Shown one piece after another: positions 1 to 12,959 of a stretch of 64,000 nucleotides of DNA. The DNA lies in assembly GCA_024036415.1 (NCBI GenBank), contig JAMWET010005005.1, forward strand, positions 489,501-553,500, in the 5' to 3' direction. The notes below the pieces were generated by a model. The model saw nothing but the letters and a program-made list of their open reading frames with translations. It was not told the DNA's origin and ran no database searches. The stretch's first letter is position 1. Each line of letters opens with the position of its first letter. Source of the DNA: Prochilodus magdalenae. Taxonomy: Eukaryota; Chordata; Actinopteri; Characiformes; Prochilodontidae. A program made the position numbers and the translations under genes.

Positions 1-596
1 TCCCCTGGGTGGATCAAATTTACTGCTTTTGTAAAATTAATTTTAATTGGCAAAACACAAACGCACACAAGTTTGTCTTGCTGTATATGTGATGACATTC
101 AGCGGGTTCTACTGATCGTATTACTGCAGCTGAATAATCCACTACAAATACACACACAATCAGAATGTCAGAGAAACCCTAATAAGCACGGGGCAAGGAC
201 GGGCACCTGTCTGTCCGTCTCTCTGTCTATGATGAAGCAGAAGGAATAAGACCAGCTAACATTAGCCTACTGGACCCAGTGCCGAGTTCCTGGATTTGTA
301 CAGACTGTGAACAGCAGGTAAACCAGCCTCAGTCTGGTACCGGTAGCGGTTTAATCTCGGGGGTGTACAGGGATGCTGTACAACTGCTTTTTCTCTAAGA
401 TGATCAGTATCTGAGGGCGTGTGATGTTCAACACCAATGTTGTAACTAGCCTGCTGAACACGGTTAGCCGCTTAGCTCGAAGCAGCTTTCTCACTCACAG
501 CACGGTTTCTGCTCGGAGCTGCAAGATTTTCTCTCTACTGTTTACACAGTTATGTAAAAGCACAGTAAGGAACACCTTCGGGGTATACGGTCTTAC
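1..596 (-). other. chm: chm intron 1 (5' part)
   Basis: This stretch follows the GT donor of chm coding exon 1 in the minus-strand direction, so it is inferred to be the start of chm intron 1. I see no further exon, and the short open frames in it resemble no known protein. The next chm exon must lie outside the window. Confidence 0.7.
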
Positions 597-648
597 CTGT
601 ACCGAGTATGACAACATCAAATTCGGAGGGTAGGTTGTCGGCAGCCAT
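597..648 (-). CDS. chm: Rab escort protein 1, first coding exon (partial gene)
   Basis: On the minus strand an ATG at 648 opens 17 codons plus one base reading MAADNLPSEFDVVILGT, followed at 596-595 by a GT donor in the context ACAG|GTAAGA. This matches the N-terminus of vertebrate Rab escort proteins (human REP1 starts MADTLPSEFDVIVIGTG), and the exon ends within the same GTG motif. CHM/REP1 presents newly made Rab GTPases to Rab geranylgeranyl transferase in the cytosol; its loss causes choroideremia in humans. The residues seen form the first beta strand and the start of the nucleotide-binding-like glycine motif of the GDI/REP fold. CHML, an intronless relative in mammals, is less likely because an intron follows. 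The exon is short, but the match, the donor and the neighbouring dach2 gene agree. The remaining exons lie before position 1. Confidence 0.87.
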
Positions 649-700
649 CTTGAATCTACGACCGTCACGTGACATAACACACCGTGACGTGTACCGGAGG
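640..700 (-). promoter_or_regulatory. chm: chm core promoter / 5' UTR with GTCACGTGAC box and YY1-type site
   Basis: A perfect 10-bp palindrome GTCACGTGAC lies at 664-673, 15 bp upstream of the chm ATG. It fits the CLEAR/E-box consensus bound by TFEB/MITF/USF-type bHLH-zip factors. A second box containing GTGACGT lies at 684-690. The start codon sits inside AAGATGGCTGCC (640-651 on the minus strand), a YY1-type element often found at TATA-less start sites. No TATA box is visible. The transcription start is inferred to be within a few tens of bases upstream of the ATG. Confidence 0.6.
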
Positions 701-2739
701 ATGCGGCTTAGGAACTAGAAAATATCGTATTGCTCTGCACAAGATCTGGTTTAATTGTAGTTTGCGTGTGTCTATTTTAATTTGTTGATATTTATTCTCA
801 TTCGTTTATTTCACTATTCTGTTTACACTTACATTTACTCTGTTTATTTCTGATTGTCCATTTATATTATATTATGTATGTATTTATTTATTAATATATG
901 TATTTTTTTAATGGTCTACCTATATGGTTATTTATCAAAATGTCCCTGAATATCTCCTCCACAGTTTATTATTAGTCAAAGTAGGAAGCTCTAAGTCATT
1001 TTTACCAATCAAAAGTAGAAGGCTTTAAGTAATTTTGAGCAATCCAAATCTAGGGCTGAAAAATAAATTATATTCATATCAGTATTGTAATTTAAAATAC
1101 TAGAACTGTTGAACCACAACGGCTGCAATATTTTTAAATTATTGTCTACATTATCAAAAATATGGCTTTAAGTTTAAAGTAGGTAAGTTGTAGTCTGAAT
1201 CTTTAATCAGTTTTACCTCTAATTTGTCATTTAAAAGGGAGAAATATTCAAACAGCAGGCGCTGCAGTTGTTATAATAGCGCCCTGTACAACCTAATAAC
1301 AACACTGTTATTTGCTGGGTAGAGGAACACAATCATAATTAACTGGCCATCTAGTGTATTACAAAATCATTCAGCCCTATTAAAATCCAAACCTCTCCAG
1401 CAACAGCACTAAAGAAGAGTGACAGAAAGCTTTTTGGTGGATAGGTGGTTATCAATCAACTTTGTGCTAGTAAGCCAAAACTAGGCCTCAACACATGCAG
1501 GAGGTTAAAGAGGAATTATAGCCTATAGAAGCTTTGCTGTCATAAGGGTGCAGGAGTCAGGTTGGATCAGTGCTTGGCAAAGATGGTAGCTCCAAAGAAC
1601 AAAGCTGTTTTGCGTGCATGCCCTAACAAAAGCTGAATGAAGCAGTGTGTTAGGAGTAGTAAGCAGTATATTTCCCCCCCATCTGAACAGATACTTAATA
1701 TGCTGATAGAAACCAAGATGTGTTGTATGTAATATGGACTTGTCTGATGCATGATGTAAGAGACTGCACCATGTGTTACTTCAAAACATCCGAATGTCCA
1801 TTCACAGTCAGGCCACTAGAAAGGGGCTGAGCACAGTGGTGTGAGACTGCCTAAGAGGTTATAAGATTAAGTGGAGACAGGAATTTATCAAAAACAGTAA
1901 GCCACTAAAGCACCTACGAAAGGGGGAGTGCTCATGAAAAAGACCTTATTTACCATGCATGACAGATCAGACCAAGCTAAAGTTTTAACCATGGTCCTCA
2001 CAGCCGACCGATCTAAACATCATCAAACATTTGTAGATAGACCTCAAAAGAGCAGCATATGCACAATGACCCAAGAACTTCACAGAACTAGAAGCCAAAG
2101 ACAGTCCCCCAAACACAAACTGAAGATTTGTCTGCCTACAGAAAGCATTTACTCACCAAAGAGGGCATTACAAGTACAGATCATGCAGGGTGCTGACATG
2201 TCTGCTTCGGGCTCTTTTATTTTTTATTATTTTGAAGCTTCAAGTGATGGGAATAGAACATTAATCTTCATAAAATACTACAGAAATGTAACATGTTCAT
2301 CTCAATGCCTTCTGAAATTATCTTTACAAAATCACTTTGTACTCACTTTCCTATTTACATTTTATACACAATTACAGTTTCAATTTAAGCAGGGTGAGCA
2401 GACGGTACACGTATGTATACCATAGAAAGAGTCAGCATTTTAGATGCTTATCAGGTCTAACGATAATAATAGTCAAGGAGCGGGAACAGTTGCTCTCTTT
2501 ATTTTCAGAGAGAATGAAATGTACAAAAAATTATATTGACCAGTAAAATGATGCTAATGTTATGTTTTTAAGCTACTTTACGATTAAATCACTTACTACC
2601 AGACAATTTTAGTGAGCCAAGTTTTCTCTCAATTTCTCCGACTGAACAAAGAAGCAGTTGTTTTTCAGTGATTTAGGAATTTTGGGGTTCAGGAGTGTGA
2701 ATTTCAGCACAACTTTTTTTTCCAAGTTGTTTGCTTATA
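701..2739. other. Intergenic AT-rich DNA, no gene recognised
   Basis: This is mostly A/T-rich sequence upstream of chm. An open frame of about 165 codons at 1928-2425 starts at GTG, not ATG, and resembles no known family. I see no RNA gene or mobile element here. Confidence 0.5.
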
Positions 2740-2952
2740 CAGTGGGGTGCAAAAGTTTGGGCAGCCTTGTTACTTTTTCTGATTTACCTTTATAAAGCAT
2801 TGATTATTCCATTAAATATATCATATAGGGGACAAACACAGTGATATTTGAAAAGTGAAATGAAGTTTATATGATTTACAGAAAGTGTGCAATAATTGTC
2901 TAAACAAAATTAGGCAGGTGCATAAATGTGGGCACCAAAAAAAAATCATAAC

Positions 2953-3974
2953 TCAATATTTAGTAGATCCTCCTTTCGCAGAAATAACAGCCTCTAAACG
3001 CTTCCTATAGCTTCTAATGAGAGTCTGGATTATGGCTGAAGGTATTTTAGACCATTCTTCTTCACAAAACATCTCTAGTTCATTTAGGTTTGATGGTTTC
3101 CGAGCATGGACAGCTCTCTTTAAGTGACACCACAGATTTTCAATAATATTCAGGTCTGGGGACTGAGATGGCCATTCCAGAATGTTGTACTTGTTCCTCT
3201 GCCTGAATGCATTAGTAGATTTTGAGCAGTGTTTAGGGTCGTTGTCTTGTTGGAAGATCCAGCCCCGGTGCAGCTTCAGCTTTGTCACTGATTCCTGGAC
3301 ATTGGTCTCCAGAATCTGCTGATATTGATTGGAATCCATGCGTCCCTCAACTTTAACAAGATTCCCAGTCCCTGTACTGGCCACACAGCCCTACAGAATG
3401 ATGGAACCACCACCAAATTTTACTGTAGGTAGCAGGTGTTTTTCTTGGAGTGCTGTGTTCTTTTTCCTCCATGCATAACGGCCCTTGTTATGCCCAAATA
3501 ACTCTATTTTAGTTTCATCAGTCCACAGCACCTTATTCCAAAATGAAGCTGGCTTGTCCAAATGTGCTTTAGCATACCTCAAGCGGCTCTGTTTGTGATG
3601 TGGGCGGAGAAAAGGCTTTCTCTGCATCACTCTCCCATACAGCATCTCCTTGTGTAAAGTGCGGCAAATAGTTGAACAATGCACAGTGACTCCATCAGCA
3701 GCAAGATCATCTTGTAGGTCTTTGGTGCTGGTCTGTGGGTTGAATCTGACTGTTCTCAACATCCTTCGCTTCTGTTTATTCGAGATATTTCTTGGTCTGC
3801 CAATTTGAGCCTTGACTTGAATTGTGCCTGTGGTCTTCCATTTCTCACAATGTTTCTCACAGTGGAGACTGAAAGCTGAAATCTCTGAGATAGCTTTCTG
3901 TATCCTTCCCCTAAACCATGACGGTGAACAATCTTTGTTTTCAGGTCATTTGAAAGTTGTTTTGAGACTCCCAT
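2953..3974 (-). pseudogene. Tc1-like transposase, broken copy
   Basis: Three collinear open segments on the minus strand make up a Tc1 transposase. The N-terminal segment starts with ATG at 3974 (MGVSKQLSNDL) and has the paired-like HTH region. The middle segment carries the first catalytic Asp in [12 protein letters not shown]. The C-terminal segment carries the second Asp in QQDNDPKHCSK and the Glu in SQSPDLNIIENLW, as in the DD34E class. A frameshift separates the first two segments near 3815-3830. A TAG at 3391-3393 replaces the Trp codon of the conserved GGGSIILWGC motif. The gene cannot make a full enzyme. It belongs to the outer, older transposon. Confidence 0.93.
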
Positions 3975-4178
3975 GCTGCGACTCTATAGAGAAGATGCAA
4001 AGAGGAGAAAAACTTACAGTTGCCCCCCTTAAATCCCCTTTCTCATAATTGGAGTCACCTGTGTATGGAGGTCAAGGGTTACTGAACTTACCAAACCAAA
4101 TATGAGTTCCAATAATTAGTTCTAAAGGTTTTGAAATCAATAAAATGACAACAGAGCACAAATTTATGCACCTGTCTA

Positions 4179-5793
<1,615 letters not shown>

Positions 5794-5950
5794 TACTTTT
5801 GTTTAGACAATTATTGCACACTTTCTGTATCACTGTGTTTGTCCCCTATATGATATCTTTAACAGAATTTTTTTATCCGAACAATCAAAGCTTTATAAAC
5901 GTAAACCACGAAAATTAACAAGGCTGGCCAAACTTTCGCACCCCACTGTA

Positions 5951-7359
5951 TTTGCATTACCAATGAGACCCACATATGGTGTTATTATTTAAAAGCATTC
6001 CTTTATCCTAAAATTCCCTGTGTCCTCCAGAGAATACACTTCAGAGCTCCTGTACTCATTTCTGTGATTGTTCTATCTGCACCTTCCAGATGTTTCTGCT
6101 GCCTGCTCCGTAGCTATTTAAAGTGTTTAGAAACCATCACACTTCAGCTCAAATTTAGCAGAGTGCAGTGTTTCTTCTTGGGTTAGTTTATTACCAAACA
6201 CAGACAGAAGCTTATATATACATATATAGACAGAGGCTCTGCAGCAAACGCCTATGACCCTCTTCTATCCAGAGTCTCTTTGCTCTCTCCCGTCACTGTC
6301 GTCCAGGCTGCTTTCTTGAGCCAAGACACAGACAGGTGTTTATGGTTCAGGTAAAATCCAGCATGTGACATCTGATCTCCTTTGGTCTGCTGTTTTAAAG
6401 CCCATCTTGTCAACACTTAAAACAACACTGGCAAACAAGGCAGATGGCTTACAATGAGAGAGCTTCTTTCTTCCCCCGTTTCTCTCATTCCCTCATATCT
6501 AACACACCAGGGATTCTTTCAACAAGAGAGTTTCTTCAGCATTCGGGGTGCCTTCATGTCACGGGCTCATCCTCTGGGAGATACAACCCTTCTTTTCCAG
6601 AGGTATATATGAAAAGCAAAACCTGCACACATTGAAAAGCTTTTGCAGGAAGTTTTCATCGCTTGCCATCTCCATGCATGTTCAGAAGCAGCTCTCCCTG
6701 GCCGGGTTTAAAAGCAGCTTCAAAGCAGTGAGCGCCGCGGTGCTTTCTGTAAGAATCAAGCTGTCTTTATCTTCCAAGTGCCCACACCTTTAGCCGTTGT
6801 CTCTGGCTTTAATCCGCGCTTCTAAAGACCCACAGAGATAGAGCGCTTACTCGTGGCTTCTGTGTTCGGAGAGTATCAGTGTAGCGTTCTGTTTTCTGCT
6901 AATACTTTAGCAGTACTCTGGGCAGAGTACAGAGTAAGTCTCAGGGGCCAGCCTCTCTCTATGTCTCCTGGGTTCATTAAGAAAACTTAAGGAGTGTGTA
7001 AGAACTTGATTATACCCCAGGTGTTGTATGTAAAGGTGTTTATTTGATAAGACAGAATTAAAATTCTTAACTGTCATGGTCTCATTCAGAAAAACGCAGC
7101 AACAAACAAACAAACAAACGTGTGGCAGACAAAAGAGCCGCCCAGCGTTTTACGCTGTGCTCAAAGCATTGGCTTGCTTTCAATCAGTAGTCGTCGTCAA
7201 ACGCAGCGGAGTTTTTCCTGCACTTAGCTGAAACTTTGAAGTGGAATTCAAGGAGACTTCACAGTTCATTTCATTTCTCAATCAGCTCTTTCTGAGGGCG
7301 GCCATCTTTGGAGAGAAGAGGTGACAGTGGCGAGCGATGCAGAATGACACCATCTGTCA
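5951..7359. other. Intergenic DNA, no gene recognised
   Basis: I see no coding exon, mobile-element ends or RNA gene. A short (CAAA)n run lies near 7106-7119. The stretch has more CpG than the AT-rich DNA around it, but no motif I can name. Confidence 0.4.
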
Positions 7360-7700
7360 GGGCCCCCATAAACACTCCAAATGAAACATCCATGAGGACA
7401 TTATTGTGTTATAAATCTCGCCATAAACGTAAATTAAATCCTGGATTAGTTATCAAAGCATAACTGTGCCTAAAGACACAAACTCTGTGGATTTATATCA
7501 ACGGCGATAAACACATTTACGGACCCCTCAGTCAAGCGGAGTCGCTTGCATGGCTGATGTTATTATCAATAACACTAGTTGACATTTTATTTCATAGACT
7601 CACACGATCAGGACCGAGCCGGTTCTGTGTGAGGGATCAGGTCACCTTGAGAGATGGCTAGGCCATTTGTAACATAGCAAACCATGAGAAAACAGCCATC
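7360..7700. promoter_or_regulatory. Candidate conserved noncoding element upstream of dach2
   Basis: Repeat-free sequence of balanced composition contains several Hox/Cdx-type CCATAAA or CGATAAA sites (near 7367, 7421 and 7505) plus TAAATTAAAT and GATTAGTTAT motifs. No coding frame fits. It is proposed as a regulatory element from motif texture alone; no alignment was possible. Confidence 0.3.
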
Positions 7701-7889
7701 TCCTATGTCCGCCAGTACCTGTATCACTCTATCACACTCACAGTATGAGCTGACTGCAGCACAAACGAATGAGATGAAAAACTGAATGACACGGTTTGTG
7801 TGGAGGTGGCTAAAATGGTTAACCTCTGCCTGCCAGTCTCTTGGACTAATTCCCGCTGATGGACAGAGCTGGACCAGTAGTTGTTCTTA

Positions 7890-8290
7890 CTCCGAGGGCT
7901 AAGTCACCCCGTATTTGGCAGCAATGGAACGAGAGTGTTATTAAATCATCTGCAGTGGCTTTCTCTGAGGAATTAAGTACACCGAGCCTACTCAAGTAAC
8001 AAGCTTGTCTGGAATTAAAGGGTGATATTTTACCTTAGATTGGTCCAGCAGCGCTTTTTGGCACATGTCACAGCCCAAATGGATGGCTGGACTGCTGATG
8101 TATGTAAGATTTCAAAGAGCGGAAAAAACGATGTGAAAAGCGTAGTGAATTTAAAGCTCTGTAATGGCCATGAATATTCATCACGAGTGACAGAAATTAC
8201 AATCAGCGATAATTTATTGTTTGTTATTGATTTGTGTAAAGCGCACATTAATAAGGACGCGTTTCAGTATGTCAGGCAGAGATGGTGACT
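7890..8290. promoter_or_regulatory. Candidate conserved noncoding element upstream of dach2
   Basis: About 400 bases free of simple repeats contain GAATATTCAT near 8172, an ATAATTTATTG motif followed by a SOX-like TTGTTTGTTATTGA near 8217-8230, and TTATTAAATCAT near 7938. An 88-codon frame at 8022-8288 begins at GTG and resembles no protein, so coding is unlikely. The enhancer call is an inference from texture and from its position upstream of a developmental regulator. Confidence 0.35.
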
Positions 8291-8774
8291 TGTGCTCGGC
8301 CTTGACGAATTACTTTACAATACAGTAACAAAAAGCTCTAATGATGTTAAAACACAGCACGGCATTCTCTCAGCAACCTCCATGCTTGCTGTGTCACTCC
8401 TGTTTTATTCTCCTTCACTCCCTTGGCCCTCCATTCACCTAGAAAGTTCAGAAATACAGGAAACAGAAACATGCATAGGCTGTGTAAAGTGCATTTCCTG
8501 AAGAATGTGCAGAGTGATTGTGCAGCCTAAGATAGCCAGCTTCTAAAAGGTGTTGCTAAATGAATGAGACTCTATGTGAGGAATGAGAGATAGATAAACT
8601 TGAAAATCTTGAAAACTGTGGGACTAGGTAGAGGACAAAAAAGCTCTCAACCAAAAAAAAAAAAGAATATGAATCAGAAAACAATGAAGCAATGAAGAGG
8701 TAAAATTGCTAAAAGAGTTTATGAAGCATAATAGGCTGCTAGATCTTTATAGGGCAACGAGGGATGCAGCTGCT

Positions 8775-9230
8775 GACCAGCAAAGCAAGCCCACCAGCGG
8801 TCACTTTGTTTTAAACTTGTTTTGACCTGTTGGACAAAGCTTGGTGCTAGCTAATGTCATCCATCAGTGTTTTGCACTTCTGATCATTTGAATAGACATC
8901 AGTGTCTATTTAGATATCAGTGACTAAATAATGACATTCTATTAAAAGATACGTAGGACCGAGAGTGACACTAGAGTCTCTTCACATAAAATGAGTTGAT
9001 TAAGATTCTTGTTCCAGAAATGATAATAAGACATTAGAACCATAATAAATAATGCTATTTTCACTTTTCATACTTAGGTACATTTGAAGGTAAATATTTT
9101 AGTACTTTTACTCAAATGGAGGGCTAAAGGGAGGAAATTCTACTGACACTGCAGGAATATTTTACCTTGAGGATCTCTACTTTACCTCTACTACATGGTT
9201 TAGGTACTTCTTTCACCACATGTGGATTCT
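8775..9230 (+). repeat. Dispersed repeat copy (AGTAC/ACTTTTACTC teleost-type family)
   Basis: This stretch matches, in reverse orientation, the segment 22310-22700, including GGACCGAGAGTGACACTAGAG, CTTGTTCCAGAAAT and TTCTACTGACACTG blocks. It ends in TTTCACCACATG, like the ends of a repeat widespread in fish genomes. No coding capacity is seen, and the class is unknown to me. Confidence 0.7.
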
Positions 9231-9299
9231 TTGTAGAACTTTACATTATGTGGAGCATCTTCACACTCACACATCTCATCTACAAAAAATTAATTTATT

Positions 9300-9580
9300 C
9301 ATTCTGGGTCATGGGGCTGCTGCAGCCTATCCCCTCATCCCACTCATTAGGCATAAAACAGGAAATAATGGACAGGTCGCCACACAGCACACCACACCGA
9401 CATGCACACCCCCTCCCAGAGGGGCAATCTGGCTTCTCCAGTTCACCTGACTGTATTTAGACTGTGGGAGGAGCACCTGGAGGAAACTTTCTCAGACATG
9501 GGGAGAACATGCAGACAGCTGGTAATCAAACTAAGACTCGTCCTGCTGTGATTCGACAGTGCTAATCACTGCACCAACAT
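9300..9580 (+). repeat. Degraded copy of a widespread fish interspersed repeat
   Basis: The order of blocks (CTGCAGCCTATCCC, then GGACAGGTCGCC, then GACTGTGGGAGGAG, then GGGGAGAACATGCAGAC, then TGATTCGACAGTGCTAATCACTGCACCA) is that of a very common fish interspersed repeat. I recognise the block order from general knowledge of fish genomes, but cannot name the family with certainty. Confidence 0.65.
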
Positions 9581-9589
9581 TTATAAAAA

Positions 9590-9835
9590 ATGGTCCCTTA
9601 ATATCTGCCTACTGAAACAAAACGGGCACTTCAGTGGCATTACGTGAAAAAACATTTTAGAACCTTTGTGTTTCCACTCCTTTAAAGAAAGTGCTAGCAT
9701 AGAAAATAAGACTGTACTGACATCTTCATTCTGACATCAGATTCAAAGCACAGAGACTCGCCCCTCAGGGTCTTCCTAAAATCCCAAAGTATTTAATACC
9801 GCTTTGAAAGCTGTGTTCAGATGCATATGCATCAA
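9590..9835 (+). repeat. Dispersed repeat fragment, related to 11290-11620
   Basis: The blocks AAAGCACAGAGACTCGCCC, CTTCCTAAAATCCCAAAGTA and TTTAATACCGCTTTGAAAGC recur in diverged form at 11425-11500. Class unknown. Confidence 0.5.
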
Positions 9836-11180
9836 AACCCACACCATATGTCTACATATGGACGTAAAAATCTAAGGGCGGTGCTGGAGGCGTGGGCGGA
9901 GTAGGCGGTACATATGTTTGCATGCAGGGCCAGGTATGGTAATCAGCTGCCATTAAGATTGAATATGAGATGAATGGGGGGCAAGGTGCAATTGAAACCC
10001 AGGTAAAAGATGTGTCTAATTTTCCACGTTGCCACCTAGCTTTTTAATTTCAGCAGGTTCCTGGCAGAAATTTGCATGGCATTTAACTGTTCATTACAAC
10101 ATTAATCTTCCCCAAGAAGTTGTTAGAGCTCAAAGGTTAAGCATAATTCCTATATTAATTTTGCAGCAACTTTTTTGACCCTTTATAAAGATTCTCATTT
10201 GGAATGTGATTATTAGTTTGACTAAGCTGTCTTTGAAGCTACACTGAAGGCCTAGATCCCCAAGATTATATATTATATATGAGCATTCAGAGAACATATT
10301 CAGCCAGTATTAGGAATATGGTTACTCATTTTTCAGCATCAGCATTATACAGTACATTACACATTCACATACTCAAGTAAATATGAGTTATCCTGTATTT
10401 GTTACAGCTCCTATTTTTAATGAGAGGCCTGATTTTAGTTTTCCAGAATAATCAACACCGAACACAGCTCTGAAGTTCAGTATTGAAAGTTGACTGCATT
10501 TCCAGCTTCTTATGATTGGAGGAATCTTAGCTACAAGTTTAGCCCCATCAGACCTTACTCAACATCTCTAGTTTTGGTGTTCTACAGTAGGGGTTCTCAA
10601 CATGTGGGCCATGAAGCACCCTCTAGTGGTCTGTGAGCCTGTAGTATGGGGGAGGAAGTAGCCTATACTTGGCTGGTAACATCATATGCAACCATATTAT
10701 TATTACATTAAGTCTATTATATAAATAACTGTATATTAATATACACATGCAGTAATGAACATGTCACAGTAGCAGGTTAATTAAACATCTCCATTCTGGG
10801 ACAGTGAAGTCGCTGGCTAGGCACTAATGGTTTCTTGGAGTGGGGTCTGCAGTTTTAAATACCCTCAAAACTAAAGAAACATCCCACAATCTGATCTGAT
10901 TAAATCTGATTTGATCTGATCGAAACTTGATTTAAGGAGTACTGCTTTTGCTGGAAGGCCAGTGGAGCATTTTCAGTGGATACATGATGAACTTCGGCTT
11001 CAAATCATAGTCCACATCCACATTGATGATTTGATCTTTTTCAGGCTCAAGGTTTCAGGTGTTTTAGGAAAACAGGAAAGTTAATTGTAGTTTTCTGTGA
11101 TTTGCTATGATCTGTAGTCATCAGGTGTTTGTTTTGTTCTTTTTCTCCTTCGTTTTCTCCTTCATTCATCAGTAATGTTT
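9836..11180. other. Intergenic DNA, no gene recognised
   Basis: No coding exon is seen. A CTCF-like core (GCACCCTCTAGTGGT, 10616-10630) lies in what looks like a repeat fragment. The remainder is unremarkable A/T-rich DNA. Confidence 0.4.
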
Positions 11181-11625
11181 TCTTGACAGCTGTACATCCT
11201 CCCAGACCAGTGCTCGCTTGTGTTCTTTTCTTTGGCCTCCTTGTTCCTTGTGTACAAGTATTATTTTAAATCTGTGGTGTATTTAAAATAATGAAGGTTC
11301 TTTCAGTGAAGCCATAGAAGAAGCACTTTGGTTCGGTTCTCTAAAGGCCTTTATCTGTCCACTAGTATAGTAAATAAAGCTGCACTAAAGCTGTATCTTC
11401 ACTTTAATGTCAGTTTGGCTTTAAAGCATAGAGAGTTGCCCTCCAGACTCTTCCAAAAACAAAACAAATATTTAACACCACTTTGGATGCTGTCCATAGT
11501 TCTATACACTCTAACTGACAAGAACTGTCGTCTATTCTAGAGATACTACACATCCTATACATCATTCCAGACCAGTGTTATTTTGTGTTCTTTCCTCTGA
11601 CCTCATTCCTTATGGATGTGGGTTG
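11181..11625 (+). repeat. Dispersed repeat with an internal duplication
   Basis: A block reading ACATCCTCCCAGACCAGTG near 11193 recurs as ACATCATTCCAGACCAGTG near 11560, each followed by a TTGTGTTCTTT stretch. A third related block lies near 28128-28180. The middle part (11420-11500) matches 9740-9830. Confidence 0.5.
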
Positions 11626-12884
11626 TTGCTGTGCTTTGGCAATGTTTGGTGTGTTTCTGTAGCTGCTTGGATGAATGTGGACGTCGTGTCTGTGCCAGCG
11701 TTGGGAGCCGGTTGGAGGAGATAAAGCAACAGTGGACAGAATAAAGAGTGAATTATACTATAAGTGTTTTAAACTTGTGTGTTGTTTTATATTAAACGTA
11801 TTGTCACTGTCCATACACATATGTGTATCTCCCTTTTTGTAGATTGTTAATTCTATGCATTCTATGAACCCACCGGTGTGTTAGATTTTTCAGCCCACTG
11901 GCTTGTAGGGATCACGTTTGGGTGAACCACTAACAGCTAACAACTGGGGATATATATGAATAGTAACCAATCAAAATGACTCATTCTTTCTTTCCTATCA
12001 CCCAAGAATCCTAACAAAACAGCAAACATTGATCATCTTATAGCATGTAGCATGACTTCACTATGTGTTTTGGGTGAAGTGTGTTCTCTTACAGTCGGGC
12101 AGTGTCAAATAGTCAAAATCCAAAATGTCATGAGATAAACACTGTTTTATTTATGGAATACGTCATCATACTGATCGCATCCTCAAGATACAAAAGGCCT
12201 CTTTCTAACATAAACCAAGTTCTGCAAAAAATGAGATCTTATATCTAGTTCTCGTTTTGAAATTGCTGTAAGTTATTTTTGAGATTATTTACCCAATTAC
12301 TAGACATTTCATTTGATTTAAGTGATTTTAGTAAGACCTTTTCTCATTGTGTTGGTAGATACTGTGGCCTGTTTCAAACACATCTTACAGTATTATCTGA
12401 AATTATCTGCTAATGTAATGAGGAAGTATGTCTTACTAAATTCACCTAAAAGAAGTAAAAACGGTCTGAAAATAAGTTAAATAAAGCAGCATACAGGAGC
12501 TTGTGACTGCGTTTTAAAGTGAGCAGATGTTGATAAAGTCCTATAGGTATGCTTATAAACACACCTGTTGATAAAGAGAGACTCGCCTAACACACCTAAA
12601 TATGTGGAAGCAGCTTTTCCTACTTCCTTTCTTAATCAAGGCCAGCCGGAACCTGGATTACTGATCATCCATTCAATTGGATACAAAGTAACACCAAGGC
12701 TAGAATCTCGATATTGATACTGGTATTAAAGCATGTGATTTTTGTAAACAATAATAAAAATCAAACAGAAATCATAATCCCTCTGTGCTCCATAATATCA
12801 TTATTCTGTTCAGTAATTACAAAATTCTATTTTCATAAAAGTTTTTTTTATTCTGCGTATAGTTCTGAATAATTACATTTAAAG

Positions 12885-12959
<75 letters not shown>

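Noticed and set aside
421..633. Plus-strand open frame over the chm first exon
   Set aside because: It is the antisense shadow of the chm exon and intron start; the minus strand explains the region with a conserved start and donor.
1928..2425. Open frame of about 165 codons in the intergenic stretch
   Set aside because: It begins at GTG, has no recognisable domain, and its composition is like the surrounding noncoding DNA.
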